Origin: Kiritimatiellia bacterium
Lineage (GTDB): Bacteria; Verrucomicrobiota; Kiritimatiellia; RFP12; DVOR01
DNA length: 5,170 nucleotides
NCBI GenBank assembly: GCA_017646485.1
Contig: JAGCML010000253.1
Coordinates: forward strand, 1 to 5,170
Reading direction: 5' to 3'
In this document: positions 1-5,170 of the stretch, piece by piece
Position numbering within the stretch: the first letter of the stretch is position 1
How the letters are laid out: each line of letters opens with the position of its first letter
The notes under the pieces: generated by a model
Seen by the model: only the letters and a program-made list of their open reading frames with translations
The model's database searches: none
What the model was told of the DNA's origin: nothing
Position numbers and translations under genes: made by a program

Positions 1-2
1 CT

Positions 3-182
3 ACCTTAAACGAAGCGCTGCTTATGGAGTATAGGCTCGAAAGAACAACAGACAAGAAAGAACGGGCTGTACTGATCAATCATTTCCTGGAGCAGTTCAA
101 GGGCACGATCTTCCGTCAGACTATGTTTGCTGAGTTTGAATTGGAGATCGGTAAAGCAGTGGCTGAAGGTAAGACTTTGACC
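3..182 (+). pseudogene. pepF: C-terminal fragment of M3-family oligoendopeptidase F
   Basis: The translation carries blocks typical of PepF just after the zinc site: TLNEALL, then ERAVLINHFLEQFKGTIFRQ, then TMFAEFELEIG...EGKTLT. In the family these follow the HExxH helix and the EVAST glutamate ligand, both of which would lie left of the window. The family normally continues for about 100 more residues with a Y..LN..YYG segment and a Tyr-rich segment (H..YY.Y.Y) lining the active site. Here it stops at KTLT and an unrelated sequence follows in frame. Such a product would lack part of the active site. Arg codons AGG and AGA occur only in this piece (codons at 36 and 45); every later Arg codon in the frame is CGN. 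That points to a different source genome, possibly a Firmicute. Family assignment is confident; whether the join is biological is not. Confidence 0.8.
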
Positions 183-1841
183 TTCGACTTCTCGGGCTTT
201 GACGTGATGAAGGTGCCGATGATGCCGACGGAATATCGTCTCACCGGCTTCCTCGATGAAGATACGCGTACACGTGTGACACACAACTTCCAAGGCGATA
301 ACTTAACGGTTAATGCGCGTTGGGTAGACTTGAGCTATAAGGATGATGTCAATCAGTATACCTTCAAGGTGGATCGTTATCCCGTGACGGCTTACTTCCG
401 TAATCAGGATGATATTGATTTGGGTGCAGATGGTGTAAACGCATCTCAGACTGCAATTGACTTCAATAACCTCTACTATATGTGGGAGGGTCTTACGAGC
501 GGTAAGCGGATGGACTGGGATGTTGACACTGTGGATGCGGATGGCAATCATGTGGATGAACATATCCTGGCGAACTTTGTCTCTGTGGATGCAGAAACGC
601 AGCAACCTAAGATAGTGACGGTAACCTTGGATACAATCGATGGTATGCCCATTGATCTCACCTTGCCAGCGACTGCGCTTAAGAAGACGGTAACGCATGG
701 TAACGGTGATAATGGTGACCCGATTTGGGAAGAGGTCAATATGCTCGGCGAGCAGCAGCTCATCGTGGCTGAAAAGGTTACAGTGAACTACACTGGCGAG
801 AATGTCTCCACGTTGGCTCCTTTCGTGAAGGAAGCTTCTGGTATGGTCAAGGCTACCGCAATGGGTGTCGCAGAGACTACGACCGAATGGCGTGGTAACT
901 TGACGCTCGATAATGGCGAAGACCCCGTGGCAATCGCTGGCGCAAACACCATCTCTGGTAAGCTCGTCCTCGGTAAGTCGATTACTCTCGCTACTGGCAC
1001 GACCATCTCCGCAAAGGATGCAGACTTCACTGCAGTAACGTCCATCACGGTGGACTACGAAGAAGCAGTGGCAGCTGGTACCTACAAGGTGGTTGGCTTG
1101 GAAGCAGGTCACACGGCGAAGTCGCTCATCGGCTGTGTCGTGACCGCCGTGAAGAATGATACTTCTACGGAGGAATGGACTGAAGCAGAAGGCACCTTGG
1201 TGGTTGTCCGCGCAGAAGGTCTCTATGTGGTGGCACGTCCGGATGTGACGGTGACTACAGGTGAAACCACGACGGTTGTCAACAACGAAGACCTCACGCT
1301 TCCGCTCGCACGTCGCGCCGCAGAACTCAGCGCCACTTCGGTGAGCCTCACGGGTGTGGTGAACATGGCTGGTGAAGAAGTGGATGGCGTGTCCGTGGCT
1401 GATGCTGCCGAGGTCTTCACGAATGTCGCCTTTGACATGACAGAGACGCCTGATGCGAACGGTGTAGTTGAAGCTAAGCTCAAGTACGACTTCGGTGTCA
1501 GCGATATCGCCATCGTGACGAGTGGTGAATATCAGTATGTCGTGGCAGAGTTGATTGTCTCGAATAACACGGACCTTGGCCAAAATACTGCGGCGTATGC
1601 TGCGGATACCACGATTGACGTGACCGTGACCACGGAAGTGGAAGGGGAAGATCAGAGCGTGGTCGACGATGAGGATGATATTGTCGCGGTCACAGATATG
1701 ACGGGTGCGACTACTGTTACTGTCGCGCCTGCGGCAGAGCTCCCGGCTTCGACGCGTTATGTCCGCTTCCCGATGCCGAGTGGTAACGGCACCTTTGAGA
1801 TTAAGGCACGTGCCTCGAAGAATGCTTCCGCTCTGCCGTAA
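3..1841 (+). CDS. Chimeric open frame: PepF fragment joined to a beta-rich, surface-like protein of unknown function (5' end outside window)
   Basis: The frame is open from the left edge (codon at 3-5) to TAA at 1839-1841 and shows 612 residues. The ATG at 24 is internal to a peptidase motif and is not a real start. Residues 1-60 match the PepF family; see the separate fragment entry. From about residue 61 the sequence changes to a low-complexity beta-type protein rich in Thr, Val, Asp and Ala. It has one Cys in that part (in IGCVV), no membrane segment and no recognised catalytic motif. Stretches such as SGKLVLGKSITLATG and GTYKVVGLEAG resemble passenger regions of secreted or autotransporter-associated proteins. 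The C-terminus (TRYVRF... KNASALP) shows no sorting signal I recognise. The true N-terminus and any signal peptide of this protein are missing. The role is unknown; a surface or extracellular protein is my inference. The gene is followed by a strong terminator. Confidence 0.75.
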   Translation, partial: TLNEALLMEYRLERTTDKKERAVLINHFLEQFKGTIFRQTMFAEFELEIGKAVAEGKTLTFDFSGFDVMKVPMMPTEYRLTGFLDEDTRTRVTHNFQGDNLTVNARWVDLSYKDDVNQYTFKVDRYPVTAYFRNQDDIDLGADGVNASQTAIDFNNLYYMWEGLTSGKRMDWDVDTVDADGNHVDEHILANFVSVDAETQQPKIVTVTLDTIDGMPIDLTLPATALKKTVTHGNGDNGDPIWEEVNMLGEQQLIVAEKVTVNYTGENVSTLAPFVKEASGMVKATAMGVAETTTEWRGNLTLDNGEDPVAIAGANTISGKLVLGKSITLATGTTISAKDADFTAVTSITVDYEEAVAAGTYKVVGLEAGHTAKSLIGCVVTAVKNDTSTEEWTEAEGTLVVVRAEGLYVVARPDVTVTTGETTTVVNNEDLTLPLARRAAELSATSVSLTGVVNMAGEEVDGVSVADAAEVFTNVAFDMTETPDANGVVEAKLKYDFGVSDIAIVTSGEYQYVVAELIVSNNTDLGQNTAAYAADTTIDVTVTTEVEGEDQSVVDDEDDIVAVTDMTGATTVTVAPAAELPASTRYVRFPMPSGNGTFEIKARASKNASALP

Positions 1842-1860
1842 GCTGGTGGAGTGACCTCTC

Positions 1861-1898
1861 AAAAGCGCGGTGGCAGTAACGCCACCGCGTCTTTTTTT
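1861..1898 (+). terminator. Rho-independent terminator of the surface-like gene
   Basis: A 9-bp GC-rich stem (CGCGGTGGC at 1866-1874, GCCACCGCG at 1881-1889) encloses the loop AGTAAC. One C and then seven T (1892-1898) follow. It begins 20 bases after the stop codon, as expected for the end of this transcript. Confidence 0.93.
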
Positions 1899-1962
1899 GA
1901 GGGGAGGGGGATGTCACCTGACAATTATGCAGGGTGACATCGCACCCTGCCGCACCACGCTT

Positions 1963-2022
1963 ATGCAGGGTGACATCGCACCCTGCCGCAGCACTCGTAG
2001 TGTCACCTGACATCGCAGGTGA
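1963..2022 (+). repeat. Composite repeat unit (hairpin A + GTAG linker + hairpin B), copy 1
   Basis: This 60-base block recurs 107 bases downstream with four differences. It holds hairpin A (1965-1986), the linker ending in CTCGTAG, and hairpin B (2003-2022). The two changes inside hairpin A are paired with each other (T1971 with A1980 here, C with G in copy 2), so the stem is kept. Confidence 0.9.
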
Positions 2023-2069
2023 CCGCAGCACGCTTATAGGGGGAGACGGCGCACCCGGATGTGAAAAGG

Positions 2070-2129
2070 ATGCAGGGCGACATCGCGCCCTGCGGCAGCA
2101 CTCGTAGTGTCACCTGACATCGCAGGTGG
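2070..2129 (+). repeat. Composite repeat unit (hairpin A + GTAG linker + hairpin B), copy 2
   Basis: Second copy of the 60-base composite unit, offset by 107 bases. Hairpin A is at 2072-2093 with fully paired arms GCAGGGCG/CGCCCTGC. Hairpin B is at 2110-2129 and ends in a T-G wobble pair (2110 with 2129). The 34 bases at 2095-2128 are identical to 1988-2021, which suggests a recent duplication or gene conversion. Confidence 0.9.
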
Positions 2130-2192
2130 ACTGTGAAAAGGATGCAGGGTGACATCGCGCCCTGTGGCAGCACGCTTAGGGCGGCTACGCCG

Positions 2193-2331
2193 AAGGACTG
2201 CCAGGGTGAGAAGTGGTGGGGAGGATACGAGTGGTGCGGAGGGGCGCGGTGTTGTCCCTCGTGTGGTAAGGAGGGGGCAGGGCGATGGGGTGATGGAGGT
2301 GGGAAGATGTGGGATTATTGCGATAATTTGT
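2193..2331 (+). other. G-rich noncoding tract upstream of the nucleotidyltransferase promoter
   Basis: No credible gene is present. The + strand is strongly G-rich, with G runs at 2273-2277, 2280-2282, 2287-2290, 2301-2303 and 2311-2313 that could form an imperfect G-quadruplex (one loop is 10 bases). The short open frames here have no ribosome binding site and consist largely of repeat-derived or G-rich codons. Confidence 0.55.
2314..2327. promoter_or_regulatory. Small inverted repeat beside the promoter, possible operator
   Basis: ATTATTGCGATAAT has perfect 5-bp arms (ATTAT at 2314-2318, ATAAT at 2323-2327) around TGCG. It ends five bases before the -35 hexamer, a position where a regulator could bind. 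A chance palindrome in AT-rich promoter DNA is also possible. Confidence 0.25.
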
Positions 2332-2360
2332 TTGCGTCGGGGGGCTTTTTAGGATATACT
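2332..2360 (+). promoter_or_regulatory. Sigma70-type promoter of the nucleotidyltransferase gene
   Basis: A -35-like TTGCGT (2332-2337) lies exactly 17 bases before a -10 hexamer TATACT (2355-2360, five of six matches to TATAAT). Transcription would start near 2367, giving a leader of about 50 bases. The -35 is a weak match, so the spacing and the -10 carry the call. Confidence 0.6.
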
Positions 2361-2403
2361 ATTAATAACTGTATGAGAAGTACAAGAAATGATTTTCTTA
2401 ACT

Positions 2404-2409
2404 AAGGAG
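2404..2409 (+). promoter_or_regulatory. Ribosome binding site that fixes the start at 2419
   Basis: AAGGAG sits nine bases before ATG 2419-2421. An in-frame ATG at 2389 has no such site, and using it would add ten residues (MIFLTKEFST) not expected before the family's first beta strand. Confidence 0.85.
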
Positions 2410-2418
2410 TTCAGCACA

Positions 2419-3342
2419 ATGGAAAAGAAGCCTACGCTCTTGATTCTTGCTGCCGGCATGGGCAGCCGTTACGGTGGTTTGAAGCAGATTGACCCTGTTG
2501 GTCCTTCTGGTGAGACCATTATGGACTATTCGATTTATGATGCGATTAAGGCTGGCTTTAATCGTGTCGTCTTCATTATTCGTAAGGATTTTGAAGAAGC
2601 TTTCCGCGACACCATCGTGAAGAAGTACGAAGGTAAGATTGATATCGCACTCGCCTTCCAGGATCCGATGGACCTTCCTGAAGGCTGCACCTTCCCTGAA
2701 GGCCGTGAAAAGCCTTGGGGTACGGCTCACGCTATTCGCGCTGCTCGCACCGTGATTGATGCGCCTTTCGCTGTGATTAATGCCGACGACTTCTATGGCG
2801 CAGATGCATTCAAGCAGCTCGCTAAGTTCCTCACCACGGTGGATACTGAAGCTGCTGATCCGAAGCCCTTCGCAATGGTGGGCTATCGCTTGGATCAGAC
2901 GCTCTCCGAAAATGGCACGGTGGCTCGTGGTATTTGCGAAGTGGCTGAAGATGGCAAGCTCATCGGCGTGACCGAAATGACGAAGATTGCTCGCAAGGAA
3001 GATGGCACGATTCAGAACGAAGAAGATCCTGCCGCTCCTGTGCCGCTCACGGGTGACCGTCGCGTTTCGTTGAACCTCTGGGGCTTCACGCCTGCACTCT
3101 TCGATGGCATGGAAGAACGCTTCGCCACGTGGTTCAAGGAAAATGAAGGTCAGCTCAAGGCTGAATGGTACATTCCGTTCTATGTGGACGAACTCGTCAA
3201 GGCGGGCAAGGCCACTGTGGATGTGCTCCCGACCAACAGTTGCTGGTTCGGTGTGACCTACCGCGAAGACAAGCCTGTCGTCGTGGCTGCCATCCAGAAG
3301 ATGGTGGATGCTGGCGAATATCCCGTGAAGCTCTGGGAATAA
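2419..3342 (+). CDS. NTP-transferase family nucleotidyltransferase (NDP-sugar pyrophosphorylase type)
   Basis: A complete 307-residue protein, about the normal length for this stand-alone family. It is a cytoplasmic Rossmann-like enzyme expected to transfer a nucleotidyl group from an NTP to a phosphorylated sugar or similar alcohol, releasing pyrophosphate. Motifs in order: the nucleotide-binding loop LAAGMGSRYGGLKQ at residues 10-23; PWGTAHA at 99-105, which contacts the base in the family; INADDFYG at 120-127, whose acidic residues bind the metal ion; and VSLNLWGF at 216-223. The C-terminal part carries the conserved-looking AEWYIPFYVDELV and CWFGVTYREDK. Relatives are often labelled UTP-glucose-1-phosphate uridylyltransferase-like, but the sequence does not identify the substrate and no pathway partner lies next to it. 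The gene has its own promoter and terminator and looks monocistronic. Codon use matches mutL and the main part of the upstream frame. Confidence 0.9.
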   Translation: MEKKPTLLILAAGMGSRYGGLKQIDPVGPSGETIMDYSIYDAIKAGFNRVVFIIRKDFEEAFRDTIVKKYEGKIDIALAFQDPMDLPEGCTFPEGREKPWGTAHAIRAARTVIDAPFAVINADDFYGADAFKQLAKFLTTVDTEAADPKPFAMVGYRLDQTLSENGTVARGICEVAEDGKLIGVTEMTKIARKEDGTIQNEEDPAAPVPLTGDRRVSLNLWGFTPALFDGMEERFATWFKENEGQLKAEWYIPFYVDELVKAGKATVDVLPTNSCWFGVTYREDKPVVVAAIQKMVDAGEYPVKLWE

Positions 3343-3360
3343 TTTCGTTTGCATGAATGC

Positions 3361-3390
3361 AAAAGCCGCTCCATGTGGGGCGGCTTTTTT
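3361..3390 (+). terminator. Rho-independent terminator of the nucleotidyltransferase gene
   Basis: A 12-bp stem joins 3361-3372 to 3377-3388, with one T-G wobble. The loop is ATGT and the core is GCCGCTCC/GGGGCGGC. It is followed by a T run to 3390 and then GTTTTG. It lies 18 bases after the stop codon. Confidence 0.94.
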
Positions 3391-3470
3391 GTTTTGTAGA
3401 AAGGGAGATTACAACAGAAATAAAAGGGAGAGGAAAGGGGCGCTTTTGGGAGATTACTTTTCGTGGGAAA

Positions 3471-3515
3471 GAAAAACCCGCATAACAGAACTCCACGAAT
3501 GAACTGTTATGCGGG
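3471..3515 (-). terminator. Terminator of mutL on the minus strand
   Basis: A perfect 12-bp stem (CCCGCATAACAG at 3477-3488, CTGTTATGCGGG at 3504-3515) has a 15-base loop. Read on the minus strand, the stem is followed by TTTTTCTTT (complement of 3468-3476). It lies about 107 bases past the mutL stop. On the plus strand no T run follows, so it serves only the minus-strand gene. Confidence 0.8.
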
Positions 3516-3622
3516 ACCCAAAACCAAAGGACATCCTAAATGCAAAAGGATACCAATGATGCGGTGACTATACCAAATGTGGCATGGATGTTAAGGCGGA
3601 TTTTCTCGAGAGAGAATGCCGT
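3516..3622 (-). other. 3' untranslated segment between the mutL stop and its terminator
   Basis: About 107 bases with no credible reading frame and no RNA gene that I recognise. It contains two copies of ATACCAA, 20 bases apart (3550-3556, 3570-3576), and a short TTCTC/GAGAA hairpin next to the stop codon. I assign no function. Confidence 0.4.
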
Positions 3623-5170
3623 TTAGTTATTACGTTGGAAACGACGGGCGAGTTCGCGATAGGTGGTGAGAATCATCACAGGGCGACCTCGCGGAGTGGA
3701 ATAGGGCATCTTGCAATGGGAGAGATCGCGCAACAAGATGGCCACGGCCTCCTTATTTGTGATTTGCAAGGTGCGCGCAACGGCAGAAGCGGCGGCACGT
3801 GCGGCAACCTCCTGACGCCAGTGGTCAATACCCTTTCGTACACCTGTTCGATCCAGTTCGACTGCAATTTCAGGAATCAACGTTTTCGGCGGAATCTCAG
3901 AAAGTGAAACGGGAAGCGCATCAATGAGGAAGGTGTTAGACGAGAACGCGGAGATGCCAAAGCCGCAGGCCTCGAGTTCTGGTAAGAAGCGCGAAACGCG
4001 GTCTGCATCTGCGGGGGTGAGTTCCAAGGTCTCAGGAATGAGGAGGGGTTGGACCGCGGGACGTTCAGCCTGCTGAATAAAGCGTTCGTAACAGATGCGT
4101 TCCAAGGCGGCACCTGCGTCAATGGTGACGTAGCCCTGTTCAGTCACGACCAACCAATACCCTGGCTCGAGGACATCGGCAATGCGAATCCAAGAGAAAT
4201 TAACCTTCTCAGCAGGGGCGGATACAGGGGGCGGGGGAGGCGGTGTGATGGGTTGGATACGCTCAGGCGGCGTAACCACCGAAGGGAACGGTGACGGCGG
4301 GGGCGTGGGGAAGTGAATTTGCTGTTGGGCAATCGGACGCGCTGCAGGGGCAACCTTTGGCGCCTGCGGAGTTGGAAGCGGAGCCAAGGGAGAGAGGTGC
4401 GGAATCGTAGACGGCGTTGCCGGCGCAGGCGTCGGGATTTGCGGAGCAGGCGCAGGGGTTACTGCAGGTGTCGGCTCCTGGAAGAGATTGAGCGCCTTGG
4501 CGATTGCTGTGGAGACGGCATTGATGACAAGATTACCGCGACGGAAGCGTACTTCACGTTTGGCGGGGTGGACATTGACATCCACAGCGTCTGGCGGCAA
4601 GTCAATAAAAAGGATAAGCGAGGGCCGGCGATCCTTCAACGGCCACACTTCACGCACGGCATACTGAATCTGCGGGGCCGTTGCGGGGCGACGATTGATG
4701 AAGACATATTGTTCAGGCGTTCCTAAGGCCGGCGTATCAATGCGGGAGAGGTAACCTGTGATTGTGATGTCATTTTCCGTATGATTGACCGCGGTCAATG
4801 TGCGTGCGAATGGCGCTCCCAACAAGGTTCGGATGCGGTCATCAAGCGAGTCACCCTCGGGGAGACGGAAGAGGTCTTTACCTTCAGAACGCAACCGCAA
4901 GGCAACGGCTGGATGCGCGAGGGCGATGGTCGTGAGCGTTTGTCGGATACGCGAGAGTTCGGTTGCTGCTGCACGCAGGAACTTTCGACGGGCGGGCACA
5001 TTGAAAAAGAGATCCTTAACCCGTAAGGTCGTGCCGATCGGATGACCTGCATCTGCAGTCTCCTCGAGCGTGCCACCAATCACCTCCAACTGCGTACCAC
5101 TCTCCTCCTCGGCGCAATGCGTAATCAGCGTAAAGCGCGAAACGCTTGCGATGGAGGGAATCGCCTCGCC
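3623..5170 (-). CDS. mutL: DNA mismatch-repair protein MutL (N-terminus cut by window edge)
   Basis: MutL couples MutS mismatch recognition to strand removal. The 515 visible residues begin GEAIPSIASVSRF, the end of the GFRGEA ATPase motif; roughly 95-100 N-terminal residues with the first ATP motifs lie beyond the edge. The frame is open to the edge, so the TTG at 5087-5089 is internal and not a start. Next come GTTLRVKDLFFNVPARRKFL (visible residues 46-65), YVFINRRP, and VDVNVHPAKREVRF ending the ATPase/transducer domain. A proline-rich linker of about 95 residues (231-323, including six Pro in a row) leads to the dimerisation domain. That domain has QPLLIP (374-379), a likely beta-clamp-binding motif. 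The endonuclease motif DQHA(X)2E(X)4E appears as DAGAALERICYE (351-362), and CPHGRP appears as TPRGRP (492-497), so nuclease activity is doubtful. No neighbour on its strand is visible. Confidence 0.95.
   Translation of the reverse strand, partial: GEAIPSIASVSRFTLITHCAEEESGTQLEVIGGTLEETADAGHPIGTTLRVKDLFFNVPARRKFLRAAATELSRIRQTLTTIALAHPAVALRLRSEGKDLFRLPEGDSLDDRIRTLLGAPFARTLTAVNHTENDITITGYLSRIDTPALGTPEQYVFINRRPATAPQIQYAVREVWPLKDRRPSLILFIDLPPDAVDVNVHPAKREVRFRRGNLVINAVSTAIAKALNLFQEPTPAVTPAPAPQIPTPAPATPSTIPHLSPLAPLPTPQAPKVAPAARPIAQQQIHFPTPPPSPFPSVVTPPERIQPITPPPPPPVSAPAEKVNFSWIRIADVLEPGYWLVVTEQGYVTIDAGAALERICYERFIQQAERPAVQPLLIPETLELTPADADRVSRFLPELEACGFGISAFSSNTFLIDALPVSLSEIPPKTLIPEIAVELDRTGVRKGIDHWRQEVAARAAASAVARTLQITNKEAVAILLRDLSHCKMPYSTPRGRPVMILTTYRELARRFQRNN

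Larger units (their letters stand above)
1911..2192 (+). repeat. Array of six short hairpins with a constant GACATCGC core, REP-like
   Basis: Six hairpins share the 8-base core GACATCGC, which is the closing G-C pair plus loop ACATCG. Core positions are 1936-1943, 1972-1979, 2009-2016, 2079-2086, 2116-2123 and 2151-2158. Type A has 8-bp arms of the form GCAGGGTG/CACCCTGC (hairpins at 1929-1950, 1965-1986, 2072-2093, 2144-2165). Type B has 7-bp arms TCACCTG/CAGGTGA (2003-2022, 2110-2129). A truncated B copy lies at 1912-1923 and a decayed A-like copy at about 2038-2058. Linkers are also repeated: GCAGCACTCGTAG (1988-2000, 2095-2107), TGTGAAAAGGATGCAGGG (2060-2077, 2132-2149) and variants of CAGCACGCTTA. 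A small GGCG/CGCC hairpin at 2180-2191 closes the region. Core spacings (36, 37, 70, 37, 35) do not keep a reading frame, so the repeats are noncoding. They may be REP-type elements or a structured RNA; the function is unknown. Confidence 0.88.

Noticed and set aside
24..26. ATG as the start of the first gene
   Set aside because: The frame continues upstream through TLNEALL, a conserved PepF block that includes this Met position; no ribosome binding site precedes it.
303..1862. 519-codon open frame on the minus strand
   Set aside because: It mirrors the plus-strand frame; codon bias of the real gene removes stops on the opposite strand. The peptide is rich in His, Arg and Cys with no family motif, and it runs into the terminator.
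1801..2031. Minus-strand frame with repeated GCDVTLH peptide
   Set aside because: The peptide repeat only reflects the noncoding hairpin repeats; their spacing is not a multiple of three across the array and no ribosome binding site is present.
1911..2192. CRISPR array
   Set aside because: Repeats are short, variable and of two stem types with unequal spacing; the spacers are themselves repeated, and no cas gene is near.
2133..2405. 90-codon plus-strand frame starting in the repeat array
   Set aside because: It consists of hairpin repeat, G-rich tract and promoter sequence, and has no family motif or ribosome binding site.
2398..3354. 318-codon open frame on the minus strand
   Set aside because: Shadow of the nucleotidyltransferase gene, whose plus-strand motifs, promoter and ribosome binding site are clear.
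3477..3515. Integron attC site (GCATAAC...GTTATGC)
   Set aside because: The core does not fit the RYYYAAC/GTTRRRY consensus, the element is only 39 bases with a perfect stem, and its position plus the minus-strand T run explain it as the mutL terminator.
3550..3576. Paired ATACCAA as iterons or operator
   Set aside because: Only two 7-base copies lie in a 3' untranslated segment; too little to support an origin or a regulatory site.
5087..5089. TTG as the mutL start codon
   Set aside because: The frame stays open to the window edge, and the 27 upstream residues (GEAIPSIASVSRF...) belong to the conserved MutL ATPase domain.

Overview
The window is bacterial DNA of moderate GC. It holds two complete transcription units and two genes cut by the window edges. 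Most of it uses one codon style, rich in CTC, CGT/CGC, GTG and ACG. The gene content and style would suit an uncultured Verrucomicrobiota/Kiritimatiellae-like or other PVC-group gut bacterium. That placement is inference; no marker gene here settles it.

Layout. (1) 3-1841 (+) is one open frame that enters from the left edge. Its first ~60 codons are the C-terminal part of an M3-family oligoendopeptidase F. At about 165-185 it switches, without a frame break, into an unrelated Thr/Val/Asp-rich, beta-type, surface-like protein. Codon use changes at the same point, so this is either a chimeric assembly join or a real gene fusion. A strong terminator follows at 1861-1898. (2) 1842-2418 has no protein gene. 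It contains an array of six short hairpins (1911-2192) that share the core GACATCGC and have covarying stems. After that come a G-rich tract, a small inverted repeat and a promoter. (3) 2419-3342 (+) is a complete single-gene unit for a sugar-nucleotide-type nucleotidyltransferase, with its own promoter, ribosome binding site and terminator. (4) 3343-3622 is a convergent intergenic region with one terminator for each strand. (5) 3623-5170 (-) is mutL, the DNA mismatch-repair ATPase. It is complete at its C-terminus but cut at the right edge inside the GFRGEA ATPase motif. Its C-terminal domain has lost several residues of the usual MutL endonuclease site.

The three protein genes show no common pathway: a surface-like protein, a nucleotidyltransferase and a repair protein, each in its own transcription unit. 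The points that most deserve a second look are the hairpin array, the chimeric junction at the left edge and the altered MutL nuclease motifs. I found no CRISPR array, tRNA, rRNA or recognisable transposase gene.
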